From JACCZR01 sp035296565 (GTDB lineage: Bacteria; Actinomycetota; Thermoleophilia; Solirubrobacterales; Thermoleophilaceae), in assembly GCA_035296565.1 (NCBI GenBank), contig DATHAQ010000037.1, positions 62,001-126,000 of the forward strand: a DNA stretch of 64,000 bases, read 5' to 3'. Made by a program: the position numbers and the translations under genes. This document shows, piece by piece, positions 1-8,768 of this stretch (position 1 is the first letter of the stretch; the number at the start of each line of letters is the position of its first letter). Under the pieces are notes generated by a model. It saw only the letters and a list, made by a program, of their open reading frames with translations. It searched no databases and had not been told where the DNA came from.

Positions 1-1439
1 GCCTCGCGGTGGTCACCGTGCTGGCCCGGGAGCTGTCCTTTGCGGGCTTCGGCGTCTACACGCTGTTCGTCTCCTTCTCCACCTACCTGCTGTTCGCCCA
101 GACCGCGGTGGAGGGGGCCGCCGTTGCCATGCTGGCCGGCGCCGACGAGGACGACGAGGCCCGGGCACGGGTGTTCAGCACGACCGTCGCGGCCTACGCG
201 CTGGCCGGCCTCGTCGCCGGCGTGCTGATCGCCGTGGCGTCGCTGGTCCTGCCCGGGCCGCTCGGCGTGCCGGAGCGCCTTCAGGACGACGCGCTGCTTG
301 GCGGGGTCCTGACCGGGGCGCTGACGGTCGTGGGCTGGCCCCTGAAGGCCTGCCGCGATGCCCTGCGGGCCACCCAGCTGTTCCGCCGTGTGGCCCTGGC
401 CGACCTCCTCGGCTACTTCACGATGGCCGGGCTGAGCATCGCGCTCGCGGTCTCCGGCGCGCCGCTGTGGCTCTTGATCGCCGTGGGCGGGGCCGTGCCC
501 CTGTTCATCGGCGTGGCCGCGGGCGTCATCTTCGCCGCCGCCCGCGGCCTCGGGCTGCGGCTCGACCCCGCCACGATGGAGCGGGCCACCACCGCCCGCT
601 TCACGCGCATGTCGAGCCAGCTGCTGGCCACCGGGGTGGCCGACTTCGTCATCTACTCCCTCGACCGCGTGGTGCTGGCCGGCTTCAAGGGCAGCTCGAC
701 CGTCGGCCTGTACGAGGGACCGCTGCGGGTGCACAACCTGGTGCGACTGACCGCCGGCACGCTGTCTTTCGGCGTGCTGCCGGCGGCCTCGGACTACCTG
801 GCGCGTGGAGACTCCGCGCGCGCCCGCGACCTGCTCGTGCGCGGCACGCGCTACGTGCTGGCGCTGGTGGTGCCAGGGGTGGTGGTGGTCATGGTGCTGG
901 CCGGCCCGATCCTGGCGGTCTGGCTCGGTCCCCGGTTTGCCTCGGCCGACGTGGCGATGACGATCTTCGTCGGCTACTGGCTCATCAACGCGAACACGGT
1001 CGTGGCATCGGGAATGCTCGTGGCACAGGGGGAGACGGGGTGGCTCGCGCGCTATGCCTGGGCGGTCGCCCTCGGCTGCCTGGCGGCTTCGCTGGCGCTC
1101 ACCCCGCTCCTGGGACTCGACGGCCTGGTGCTGGGCACGGCCGTCCCCTATGCCCTGGCCTTTCCGTTCTTCATGCGCTTCGCGCTGAGCAAGCTGCCCG
1201 CGAGCCTGGACGACCTGGCCCGCCGCGCCTGGCTGCCGGCCTACCCGCTCGCCGCCCTGCTCGCCCTGGCGCTGGTCGGAGCACGGGTGGCGCTCGACCT
1301 CGACACCCTCGGCGAGGTGCTGGCCGTCGGCCTAGGCGGCCTGGCGGCCTACTGGGTCGCCTTCGCCGTCCTCTTCCTGGACCACTCCGAGCGCCGCCTG
1401 GCAGTCGACGTGGCCCGCGGGATGCTCCGCACGGGCTGA
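1..1439 (+). CDS. Wzx-type polysaccharide flippase (5' end outside window)
   Basis: Polytopic inner-membrane protein of the MATE/MOP polysaccharide-exporter type, expected to flip lipid-linked glycan units across the membrane. The reading frame is open to the left edge. A GTG at position 9 could start it, but the first visible residues already read like the inside of the first flippase helix (VLARELSFAGFGVYTLF), so the true start is probably upstream. About 12 hydrophobic segments follow, with the loops rich in Arg. It is followed after 15 bases by another membrane protein and then by a PseH-like acetyltransferase in one plus-strand run, which places it in the glycan locus. The substrate cannot be read from the sequence. 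Confidence 0.8.
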   Translation, partial: LAVVTVLARELSFAGFGVYTLFVSFSTYLLFAQTAVEGAAVAMLAGADEDDEARARVFSTTVAAYALAGLVAGVLIAVASLVLPGPLGVPERLQDDALLGGVLTGALTVVGWPLKACRDALRATQLFRRVALADLLGYFTMAGLSIALAVSGAPLWLLIAVGGAVPLFIGVAAGVIFAAARGLGLRLDPATMERATTARFTRMSSQLLATGVADFVIYSLDRVVLAGFKGSSTVGLYEGPLRVHNLVRLTAGTLSFGVLPAASDYLARGDSARARDLLVRGTRYVLALVVPGVVVVMVLAGPILAVWLGPRFASADVAMTIFVGYWLINANTVVASGMLVAQGETGWLARYAWAVALGCLAASLALTPLLGLDGLVLGTAVPYALAFPFFMRFALSKLPASLDDLARRAWLPAYPLAALLALALVGARVALDLDTLGEVLAVGLGGLAAYWVAFAVLFLDHSERRLAVDVARGMLRTG

Positions 1440-1454
1440 CTACCCTCGTCCGCC

Positions 1455-3638
1455 ATGACCAAGGCAATTGCCGGGGTCTTTGTGCTGGTCGTGGCGGGAG
1501 CGATCGTGACGGCCACGGGGGTGTCGCCCGCCGAGCTAGTGCTGTTCGGGTTGTTCGAGCTGGGCTTCGTGTTGGCGCCCGGGGTGGTCGCCTACAGGGC
1601 GCTTGCGCCCGAGCGGGGAGACCTTCTGGAGCAAGTCAGCGTGGGCGGGGGAGTGGGCCATGCGCTCCTGCTCGCCGGCTTCATCGTCACGGCTGCGACG
1701 GGAACGCGCTGGGCGCTCTGGCTACTCCCCGTCCTTGCGCTGGCCGGGGCCGGGCTGCTATCGCGCCATCAGCCGAAGCCGGCCCGCCTCGATCCCCTGC
1801 TCTCGGCCAGACAGGCCATCGCGGTTGCGGGGGTGGCGGTAGCGGCGCTGGGCTTCATGGCCTTCGTGTTCTTCACCCAGGCACCGCTGCCTGGGAGCCG
1901 GACGAGCATCAGCCACTACCCGGACCTGATCTGGGCGATCGGGATCGCGGCCGAGGCCCTCCACCACTGGCCGCTCACTACACCCCACGTGTACGGGGAG
2001 CCGCTTCGCTACCACACGTTCGCCTTCATGGACATCGCCGCAGTGGCCCAGCAGACCGGCATCGGCCTTCCGGTCGTCTCGCTGCGTCTGTGGCCAGCCA
2101 CCATGTTGTTGCTGCTGGTGGTGCAGCTCTGCTGGGCGGGGCGCCGGTTCGCAGGGAACCCCTGGGCTGGGCCGCTCGCTGCCGGCCTGGTACTGCTCGT
2201 GGGCGACTTGGACCTCGGTGCGGGAAGGCCCGAGCCACTCGCCGGGCTCTACTTCTCGAGTCTGTACTTCAGCGCGAGCCAACTCCTGGGGCTAGTTCTC
2301 TTCTTGCCCACGATCGGGGTGATCGCGGACTTACTGGACGTCGATCGCGCCCGGGCCCGGGGGTCCACCCTCGCGCTCTTGGCGATCCTGCTGTTCGGCT
2401 GCGCCGGCGCCAAGGCGTCGCTCCTGCCGGTGCTGATTGGAGGACTGGTAGTGGCCGCTCTGTGGCGGCGAAAGGTGACAGCGGGCTGGGCCTCGGTCCT
2501 AGGGCTGTGCGCGATCGCTTTCCTGTCCTCCTACGCGTTGCTTTACAGCGGCGGGAGAAGGGCGTCCGCGATAGAGCCGGTCCAGAGCGCCTTCCGGTCG
2601 TTCCCCGGACATAACCTCGAGCGCGAGATAGGCGAGCACCTGACCCGAGCCGCCGCCTACCCGCTTGCGACGTGGGTCACCGCCGTGGCGCTGCTGGCCC
2701 CCCTCGCCGGGCTGACCTTCGCACGCGTGAGCCTGCGGTCGCCCACCATCCAACAAGCCTGGCTGCTGGGCCTGTTCGCCGCCGCCGTGGCGGCATTTTT
2801 CATGATCGACCTGCCCGGCTTCAGCCAGCTCTACTTCCTGTGGTTCGGCTACACCGCCGCCGCGCTGCTGTCCGCCGCCGGCCTCGTGGACGCTGTCGCG
2901 CGCTGGCGCAGCGATAGACGCCGTCGCGGTCTGGTGGCCCTCGGGACGGGGGTGGCCGTCGGCGTCGTCCTTGCCGTGGGCGCGAACGGGGCGGCCCTTC
3001 CGCTGGTGAAGGTCTACATGGCTGTGGCGGCGACCTTCGGCGCCGTAGCCGCAGCATCGGCGTTTGGTGTGTTAGGGAGAATGAGGCCCGCAGTCCCCGC
3101 CCTCCTCGCGGTGAGCGCTCTCCTCACCGCCGGGCTGCTCGATTCGCCGCGCGACCGGCTTCCCGACATCGCGTCTCGGGCAATGGCCGAAGACCAGGCG
3201 GTTCACCACGAGGCCGACCCCCCGAGAGAGCGCGGCGTGACGGCCGAACTCGCGAGCGGGCTCGCGTGGGTGAGGGACAACACCGGCGAGGACGCGGTGC
3301 TCGCCGTTAACAACCACTTCCGCAGGCCGGCAATCGGCGAGTCGCGTTACTACTACTACTCTGCTCTCGCCGAGAGGCGGGTGTTCGTCGAGTCATGGGA
3401 CTACACCGATGAGGTGCTGGGAGCCGCCGTCGCGACCGGGTCCAACCCGTTCCCCGAGAGGGTCGCCCTCAACGACTCCGTCTACACCGGCACCGGCGGC
3501 GCCAGGGCCGCCGCCCGGCTGCGGCGGCGCGGCGTCACCCACGTGCTGGTCGACCGCATCAACGCCCCGGTGCCCCGCAACCGCATCCGGGGCCGCGTCA
3601 TCTTCAGCAACGAAGCGCTGGTGGTGTACCGGCTGTGA
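1455..3638 (+). CDS. large polytopic membrane protein, possible GT-C-type glycosyltransferase
   Basis: 727 residues. The first 560 or so form many hydrophobic helices. After them comes a soluble tail (from about residue 575) with a segment reading WVRDNTGEDAVLAVNN, then a run of four Tyr and a C-terminal RRRGVTHVLVDR. A membrane barrel followed by a tail of this kind is common in GT-C-like or YfhO-like proteins of actinobacterial surface-glycan loci, but I see no diagnostic catalytic motif. It lies 15 bases after the flippase, and its TGA overlaps the GTG of the next gene, so it is probably cotranscribed with both. Function is inferred only from topology and context. Confidence 0.65.
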   Translation: MTKAIAGVFVLVVAGAIVTATGVSPAELVLFGLFELGFVLAPGVVAYRALAPERGDLLEQVSVGGGVGHALLLAGFIVTAATGTRWALWLLPVLALAGAGLLSRHQPKPARLDPLLSARQAIAVAGVAVAALGFMAFVFFTQAPLPGSRTSISHYPDLIWAIGIAAEALHHWPLTTPHVYGEPLRYHTFAFMDIAAVAQQTGIGLPVVSLRLWPATMLLLLVVQLCWAGRRFAGNPWAGPLAAGLVLLVGDLDLGAGRPEPLAGLYFSSLYFSASQLLGLVLFLPTIGVIADLLDVDRARARGSTLALLAILLFGCAGAKASLLPVLIGGLVVAALWRRKVTAGWASVLGLCAIAFLSSYALLYSGGRRASAIEPVQSAFRSFPGHNLEREIGEHLTRAAAYPLATWVTAVALLAPLAGLTFARVSLRSPTIQQAWLLGLFAAAVAAFFMIDLPGFSQLYFLWFGYTAAALLSAAGLVDAVARWRSDRRRRGLVALGTGVAVGVVLAVGANGAALPLVKVYMAVAATFGAVAAASAFGVLGRMRPAVPALLAVSALLTAGLLDSPRDRLPDIASRAMAEDQAVHHEADPPRERGVTAELASGLAWVRDNTGEDAVLAVNNHFRRPAIGESRYYYYSALAERRVFVESWDYTDEVLGAAVATGSNPFPERVALNDSVYTGTGGARAAARLRRRGVTHVLVDRINAPVPRNRIRGRVIFSNEALVVYRL

Positions 3639-4072
3639 CATCTCTGCGGCCCGCGACGGCAGAGGACGGCGGCCGGCTGCGCGAATGGCGCAACGACCCG
3701 GAGACCGTGGCGGCCTCCCTCACCGGCCGGGCCGTGGGGGCGGCGGAGCACGCCGCTTGGCTCGCTCGCGTGCTCGACGATCCCGACCAGCGTCTGTTCG
3801 TGGTGGAGGACGACGGCGAGCCGGTGGGACAGGTGCGCTTGCAGCGCCACGCCGACGGCGCGCTCGAGGTGCACATCGGGCTGGCCGCGGACGCGCGCGG
3901 GCGCGGCCTCGGCCGCCGCACGCTCGAGCTGGCCTGGGAGCAGGCGGGTGGGGGCCCGCTCACGGCCCGGGTGCTGGCGGACAACGAGCGCTCGCTGCGC
4001 GCGTTCGCCGCTGCGGGCTTTGGCGAGCGCTCGCGCGAGGGGCGCGAGATCGTCTTAGAGCGCCGCGTCTAG
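3635..4072 (+). CDS. pseH: GNAT acetyltransferase, PseH-like
   Basis: 145-residue GNAT-fold N-acetyltransferase. The N-terminal WRNDPE motif and the acetyl-CoA loop DARGRGLGRR (about residues 88-97) are visible. The WRNDP pattern is typical of PseH, which acetylates the 4-amino group of UDP-4-amino-4,6-dideoxy-AltNAc using acetyl-CoA in pseudaminic acid synthesis. The GTG start overlaps the preceding TGA (GTGA), so translation is probably coupled. Its 3' end overlaps the convergent pseG by 18 bases. The assignment rests on having the other pse genes next to it; GNAT specificity is hard to call from motifs alone. Confidence 0.7.
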   Translation: MTSLRPATAEDGGRLREWRNDPETVAASLTGRAVGAAEHAAWLARVLDDPDQRLFVVEDDGEPVGQVRLQRHADGALEVHIGLAADARGRGLGRRTLELAWEQAGGGPLTARVLADNERSLRAFAAAGFGERSREGREIVLERRV

Positions 4073-4864
4073 CTCGAGCAGCGCCTCGGCCACCCGGTGG
4101 GCGCCCTGGCCGTCCACGGTCGCGCGCCCCTGGCTCGCGAGGTCGCGCCGCCGCTCCCGATCTCGGGCCAGCGCGGCGGCCGCCGCCGGCCCGTCGTCGG
4201 TGACCAGCGCCGCCCCGCTCAGCGCCTCGGCCTGGCCGCGCTGGTTGGGCGCCGTCACCACCGCCACCACGGGGCGCTCGGTGGCGAGTGCCTCGAGCAT
4301 CGTCTGGCCTGCGCCGGTAACGGCCAGGTCGCAGGCCTCCAGCTCTTCGCGGAGCGTCTCCGGCGTGCCGATGGCCGTGACCCCGGGGGCGTCCTCGCTG
4401 CCCGTCATCCGGACCTCCGCCGTCGGCAGCGCTGCGGCCACCTCGCGGGCCAAGGGCCCGGCAGCGGTCGCCGCGCCGGTGCTCACCAGCACGCGGCGCA
4501 CCTCCTGCCCCGCCTCACGCACCGGCGGCGTCCAGTAAGCCCGGCGCAGGCAGGCGTACCGCGGCGGCGCGAGTCCCCGAGGGCCGATCACCAGCTGCGC
4601 CCCCGGCGGCGGCTCCTCCTCGTCCACGAACACGGCCTGCGCGGCAAACTCGTCGCGGCGGTCGGAGTAGGAGTCGAGCAGCAGCAGGCCGCCGGCGGAC
4701 ACCGGCTCGGCGATCGGCTCCCAGGCCACGCCGTCGATCTCCCGCGGCCGCTCGGCGCCGAACCCCAGGCAGCGCACCTGCGCACCGCGCTCTGCCAGCG
4801 CCGACGCGACCGCCGTGCAGCGCGCCAGGTGGCCCATCCCCACGTGGCCGGCGGCGTCGGCCAC
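4055..4864 (-). CDS. pseG: PseG/SpsG-like UDP-sugar hydrolase
   Basis: GT-B-fold protein of 269 residues related to PseG, which releases UDP from UDP-2,4-diacetamido-2,4,6-trideoxy-AltNAc. The N-terminal GHVGMGHLARC segment and the C-terminal donor-site motif TGAGQTMLEAL are both present. The listed GTG start leaves a short N-terminus. A CTG 15 bases upstream (4879) would restore the first beta strand (LTVTIVADA) and overlap the pseI stop as CTGA, so the real start may be there. It is the last gene of the minus-strand set pseC-pseI-pseG. Confidence 0.8.
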   Translation of the reverse strand: MADAAGHVGMGHLARCTAVASALAERGAQVRCLGFGAERPREIDGVAWEPIAEPVSAGGLLLLDSYSDRRDEFAAQAVFVDEEEPPPGAQLVIGPRGLAPPRYACLRRAYWTPPVREAGQEVRRVLVSTGAATAAGPLAREVAAALPTAEVRMTGSEDAPGVTAIGTPETLREELEACDLAVTGAGQTMLEALATERPVVAVVTAPNQRGQAEALSGAALVTDDGPAAAAALARDRERRRDLASQGRATVDGQGAHRVAEALLELDAAL

Positions 4865-4875
4865 GATGGTGACGG

Positions 4876-5925
4876 TCAGAGCATCTCCCAGGTGAGGATG
4901 TCGTCGGCCTCGACGTCGACGCGCAGCGCGCGGCCCAGCACCAGCTCGAGGTGCTTGGGCGGCACCCCGAAGCCCGGCCGCTTGACGGTGAGCATGTCGC
5001 GCTCCAGCACGGTCCCCGCCGGCAGGTCGCGGGTCAGGATCAGGCTACGGCGGGCCAGCGTGTACATCTCGTGGCGCTCCTCCTCGCTCGGCCCCTCCTT
5101 GCGCCCGTCTCCCAGCGCGACCTGCGCCGTGCGGATGCCGTTCACCATGTCACGCAGCTCCTCTGGCTCCAGCGCGAAGGGGTGGTCGGGCCCCTCCATC
5201 GAGCGGTCGAGCGTGAAGTGCTTCTCCACGAAGGCGGCCCCAAGCGCCGCGGCGGCCACCGGCACCGCGATGCCCTCCGTGTGGTCCGACAGGCCGACCG
5301 GCACGCCGAACGCCGTCCGCATCGTCTCCATGGCGCGCAGGTTGGCCCGCTCGGCGGGCGCGGGGTAGACCGAGGTGGTCTGCATGAGCCCCACCGCCGC
5401 CGCGCCGCCGCGGCGGGCGGCGTCCAGCGCGTCCTCGACCTCACCCAGCACCGCCATTCCCGTGGAGACGATCAGCGGCAGCCCGGTGGCCGCCGCGACC
5501 TCGATCAGGGGCAGGTCGACGATCTCGAACGAGGCGATCTTCAGCGCGGGTACCCCCAGCTCCGCCAGCTCGACCACGGCCTCGTGGTCGAAGGGGCTGG
5601 AGAAGAACTGCACTCCATGCGACGCCGCGTGGTCGGCCAGCGGCGCCTGCCACTCGCGCGGGAGCGAGATGCGCTCGAGCAGCTCGGCGGGCGGCTCGTC
5701 GGTCTGGAGGTAGTCGAAGCTGGGTGTCTTCCTGGAGTAGATGCGCTCGCCGGAGTAGGTCTGGAACTTGACGGCGTCGGCGCCCGCCGCCGCCGCGGCG
5801 TCGATGAGCTCGCGCGCCACGCCGATGTCGCAGTTGTGGTTGGCGCCGACCTCGGCGATCACCCAGGCCGGGTGCCCGCCCCCCACCGGCCGCCCGCCGA
5901 TTTCGAACTCCGCCGGGAAGCTCAC
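4876..5925 (-). CDS. pseI: pseudaminic acid synthase (NeuB family)
   Basis: 349 residues. NeuB-type TIM barrel that condenses phosphoenolpyruvate with a 6-deoxy-diacetamido-hexose to make a nonulosonic acid. Visible features are IAEVGANHNC near residue 23, AVKFQTY, KIASFE and the STGMA loop. A C-terminal antifreeze-like SAF domain runs from about residue 290 (SLILTRDLPAGTVL ... GRALRV). Length fits the family. The GTG start overlaps the TGA of pseC (GTGA). Motifs alone do not separate PseI from the sialic or legionaminic acid synthases; the inverting PseB and PseC partners favour pseudaminic acid. Confidence 0.87.
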   Translation of the reverse strand: MSFPAEFEIGGRPVGGGHPAWVIAEVGANHNCDIGVARELIDAAAAAGADAVKFQTYSGERIYSRKTPSFDYLQTDEPPAELLERISLPREWQAPLADHAASHGVQFFSSPFDHEAVVELAELGVPALKIASFEIVDLPLIEVAAATGLPLIVSTGMAVLGEVEDALDAARRGGAAAVGLMQTTSVYPAPAERANLRAMETMRTAFGVPVGLSDHTEGIAVPVAAAALGAAFVEKHFTLDRSMEGPDHPFALEPEELRDMVNGIRTAQVALGDGRKEGPSEEERHEMYTLARRSLILTRDLPAGTVLERDMLTVKRPGFGVPPKHLELVLGRALRVDVEADDILTWEML

Positions 5926-7046
5926 GCCAGCCTGCGAACCGCGTCGATCACCCGCTGCTGGTCGTCCTCGCCCAGGCCGGGAAAGCAGGGCAGCGACAGG
6001 CACGAGCGGTAGTAGGCCTCGGCCTCGGGGCAGAGACCCTCGCGGAAGCCGTAGCGGTCCATGTAGTACGGGTGCCAGTACACGGGCAGGTAGTGCACCT
6101 GGGCGAGGATGCCTTCGGCGCGCAGGGCGTCGTAGAGGCGGCGGCGCTCGGCGTGGCGGATCACGAACAAGTGATAGCCGTGCAGGCCGCCGGGAGGGGC
6201 GGCGGGCGGCAGCTCGACCGAGGGGACGTCGGCCAGGGCCGCCCGGTAGCGCTCGGCCACCTCGTTGCGGCGCTCGACGAACTCCTCCAGCCGCCGCAGC
6301 TGGGAGAGCCCGAGAGCGCTGTGCAAGTCGCTGAGGCGGTAGTTGAAGCCCAGGTCGTGCTGCTCGTGGTACCAGGCCCCCTCGTCGCCGCGGCGCAGCC
6401 GCTCGGACTCGCGCACGAAGCCGTGGGTGCGAAAGCGGCGCAGGCGGTCGGCCAGCTCCTCGGAACGGGTGGTGACCATGCCGCCCTCCGCCGAGGTCAC
6501 CGGCTTGACGGGGTGAAAGGAGAAGGTGGTCATGTCGACGTGGTCGCAGCAGCCCACGGGCCGGCCGTCGTCGTGCCGCGCGCCAAGCGAATGCGAGGCG
6601 TCCTGGATCAGCGCGACGTCGTCGCCGAGCGTGGCGCGGATCTCGTCCACGGGTGCGGGCAGGCCCGCGAAGTCGACGGGCACGACCGCCTTCGCGGGCA
6701 CGGCCGTTGCCGTCTCTGCACTCATGTTCAGAGTCGCGGGGTCGATGTCCGCGAACGCCGGCTCGGCGCCCAGGTAGACGCCGCAGTTGGCGCTGGCGGC
6801 GAAGGTGAGCGCGCTCGTGAGCAGCGTATCGCCGGGCGTCAGCCCGGCGGCGAACGCAGCCCCGTGGAGGGCGGCCGTCCCCGAGGAGAAGGCGACCGCG
6901 TAGGGGACGTCGCAGACCTCGGCCAGGGCCTCTTCGAACGCCGCCACGCCGGGCCCCTGGGTGAGCCACTCCCCGGCCACCGCGCCGGCCACCCGCTCGA
7001 CGTCTTCGCGGTCGACCGACTGCCGTCCGTAGGGGATCACGTCCAC
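5922..7046 (-). CDS. pseC: PLP-dependent aminotransferase PseC
   Basis: 374-residue DegT/DnrJ/EryC1/StrS-family enzyme that aminates the 4-keto sugar made by PseB. The PLP lysine is Lys181 in FSFHPVKPVTSAEGG. The QDASHSLG stretch (148-155) and the SSGTAAL phosphate-binding loop (54-60) are in place. The N-terminus IPYGRQSVDREDV is typical of PseC. It is divergent from pseB with 25 bases between the start codons, so the two operons probably share a promoter region. It is coupled to pseI downstream. Confidence 0.88.
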   Translation of the reverse strand: MDVIPYGRQSVDREDVERVAGAVAGEWLTQGPGVAAFEEALAEVCDVPYAVAFSSGTAALHGAAFAAGLTPGDTLLTSALTFAASANCGVYLGAEPAFADIDPATLNMSAETATAVPAKAVVPVDFAGLPAPVDEIRATLGDDVALIQDASHSLGARHDDGRPVGCCDHVDMTTFSFHPVKPVTSAEGGMVTTRSEELADRLRRFRTHGFVRESERLRRGDEGAWYHEQHDLGFNYRLSDLHSALGLSQLRRLEEFVERRNEVAERYRAALADVPSVELPPAAPPGGLHGYHLFVIRHAERRRLYDALRAEGILAQVHYLPVYWHPYYMDRYGFREGLCPEAEAYYRSCLSLPCFPGLGEDDQQRVIDAVRRLA

Positions 7047-7071
7047 GCGGGCACCCTATAGTCGCCGCCGC

Positions 7072-8067
7072 ATGGCCCCGAGCCCGCAACTGAAGGACAA
7101 GGTGGTGCTCGTCACGGGCGGCACCGGCTCGTTCGGCGCCGCGTTCGTACAGGAGCTGCTCGAGCACCACGAGCCCGCCGCGGTGCGCGTCTACTCGCGT
7201 GACGAGCTCAAGCAGTGGGAGCTCGATCGCCGCTGGAACGACTCGCGCGTGCGCTTCTTCCTGGGCGACGTGCGCAACGCCGAGCGCCTGACCATGGCCT
7301 GCCGCGGGGTGGACGTGCTGGTGCACGCGGCCGCGCTCAAGCAGGTGCCCGCCTGCGAGTACAACCCCTTCGAGGCGGTGCAGACCAACGTGGTCGGCGC
7401 GGAGAACGTCGTCTCGGCGGCGATTGCCGGCGACGTGCCGCTGACCCTCTCGCTGAGCACCGACAAGGCGGTCAACCCGGCCAACCTCTACGGCGCCACG
7501 AAGCTCTGCGCCGAGAAGATCATCGCCCAGGGCAACGCCTACGCCGGTCACTCGCCGGCCCGCTTCGCCTCGGTGCGCTACGGCAACGTGATGGGCAGCC
7601 GCGGCAGCGTCATCCCGATCTTCAAGAAGCAGGCCCAGGAAGGCAAGCTCACGATCACCGATCCGGCGATGACCCGCTTCTGGATCACGCTGCAACAGGC
7701 GGTGCGGCTGGTGATCGAATCTTTGGAGTGGATGGAGGGCGGCGAGACCTTCGTGCCCAAGATCCCGAGCATGCGGGTGGAGGACATCGCCCGCGCGCTG
7801 GCGCCCGACGCCGAGCGCGAGATCACCGGCATCCGGCCCGGCGAGAAGATCCACGAGGTCCTGATCACCGAGGACGAGTCGCGAAACGCGTCGGGCTTCG
7901 AGGACCACTACGCGATCTACCCGCAGTTCCCCTTCTGGCGCGACGAGGACTTCGGCCGTGGCGAGGAGCTCCCGCCCGGCTTCCGCTACTCGAGCGAGAC
8001 CAACGACGAGTGGTTGGGCGAGGACGAGATCCGCGTGCTCGCCGAGGGGATCCCGACCTATGGCTGA
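7072..8067 (+). CDS. pseB: UDP-N-acetylglucosamine 4,6-dehydratase (inverting)
   Basis: 331 residues, short-chain dehydrogenase fold. NAD(P) binding by GGTGSFG (16-22). The catalytic set is that of the inverting FlaA1/PseB enzymes: Thr130-Asp131-Lys132 and Tyr140-x3-Lys144. It converts UDP-GlcNAc to the 5-inverted 4-keto-6-deoxy sugar, the first committed step to pseudaminic acid. The N-terminal signature YSRDELKQWE matches the family. It starts a plus-strand unit with the cytidylyltransferase gene, which begins 17 bases after its stop. Confidence 0.92.
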   Translation: MAPSPQLKDKVVLVTGGTGSFGAAFVQELLEHHEPAAVRVYSRDELKQWELDRRWNDSRVRFFLGDVRNAERLTMACRGVDVLVHAAALKQVPACEYNPFEAVQTNVVGAENVVSAAIAGDVPLTLSLSTDKAVNPANLYGATKLCAEKIIAQGNAYAGHSPARFASVRYGNVMGSRGSVIPIFKKQAQEGKLTITDPAMTRFWITLQQAVRLVIESLEWMEGGETFVPKIPSMRVEDIARALAPDAEREITGIRPGEKIHEVLITEDESRNASGFEDHYAIYPQFPFWRDEDFGRGEELPPGFRYSSETNDEWLGEDEIRVLAEGIPTYG

Positions 8068-8084
8068 GCGCTCAGCCGGCTGAC

Positions 8085-8768
8085 ATGCGCGCGGCCCCTG
8101 TGGCTGTGGTCCAGGCACGCATGAGCTCGACGCGGCTGCCGGGCAAGGTCCTGGCGGATCTCGGTGGGCGCACCGTGCTCGGATGGGTGCTCAGGCGGCT
8201 GAGCGACTCGCGCGAGCTCGCCGAGGTGGCGGTAGCGACTTCCGACGACCCGGGCGACGACCCGGTGGCCGAGGCCGCACGGGGCCACGGCGCGCGGGTG
8301 GTACGGGGGCCGCTGGCCGATGTGCTGTCCCGCTACGCGATCGCCGCCAGGAAGCTGGGCGCCGAGGGCCTGGTGCGCATCACCGCGGACTGCCCGCTGA
8401 TCGACCCGGCGGTCGTGGACGAGGTGGTGGCCGAGTGGCGGGCGGCCGACGCCGCCTACGTCGCCAACGTGATCGAGCCGCGCACCTTCCCGGCGGGGAT
8501 GGACACCGAGGTCGCAGACGCCGCGGCGCTGCTTGCGGCCGACGCCGAGGCAACGGACGCCTACGACCGCGAGCACGTCACGCCGTTCGTGCGCTCGCGA
8601 CCCGAGCGCTTCCGCCAGCTCGCGGTCACGCTGGACCCGCCGCGACCGGACGTGCGCCTGACGCTCGACACCCCGCAGGACCTCGAGCGGCTGCGCGCGG
8701 TGGTGGCGGCAACGGGTACCGGCGCCACATTGCCCGAGCTGGTGGCCGCGGCCGACTCGCTGGCGTGA
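8085..8768 (+). CDS. SpsF/PseF-like cytidylyltransferase
   Basis: 227 residues, nucleotidyltransferase fold. The N-terminal signature VVQARMSSTRLPGKVL (7-22) belongs to the SpsF-type cytidylyltransferases found beside NeuB genes. ITADCPLIDP and the acidic MDTEV are also seen. In a pse cluster this enzyme would activate pseudaminic acid with CTP. It is SpsF-like rather than the classical NeuA-like PseF, so activity is inferred from context. ATG 8085 is the first sensible start after pseB. Its TGA overlaps the GTG of the following gene. Confidence 0.75.
   Translation: MRAAPVAVVQARMSSTRLPGKVLADLGGRTVLGWVLRRLSDSRELAEVAVATSDDPGDDPVAEAARGHGARVVRGPLADVLSRYAIAARKLGAEGLVRITADCPLIDPAVVDEVVAEWRAADAAYVANVIEPRTFPAGMDTEVADAAALLAADAEATDAYDREHVTPFVRSRPERFRQLAVTLDPPRPDVRLTLDTPQDLERLRAVVAATGTGATLPELVAAADSLA

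Noticed and set aside
4876..8118. Continuous 1080-codon minus-strand frame over the pse genes
   Set aside because: Only its last 349 codons read as a protein family (NeuB). The rest lies across pseC and antisense to pseB, both with intact catalytic motifs.
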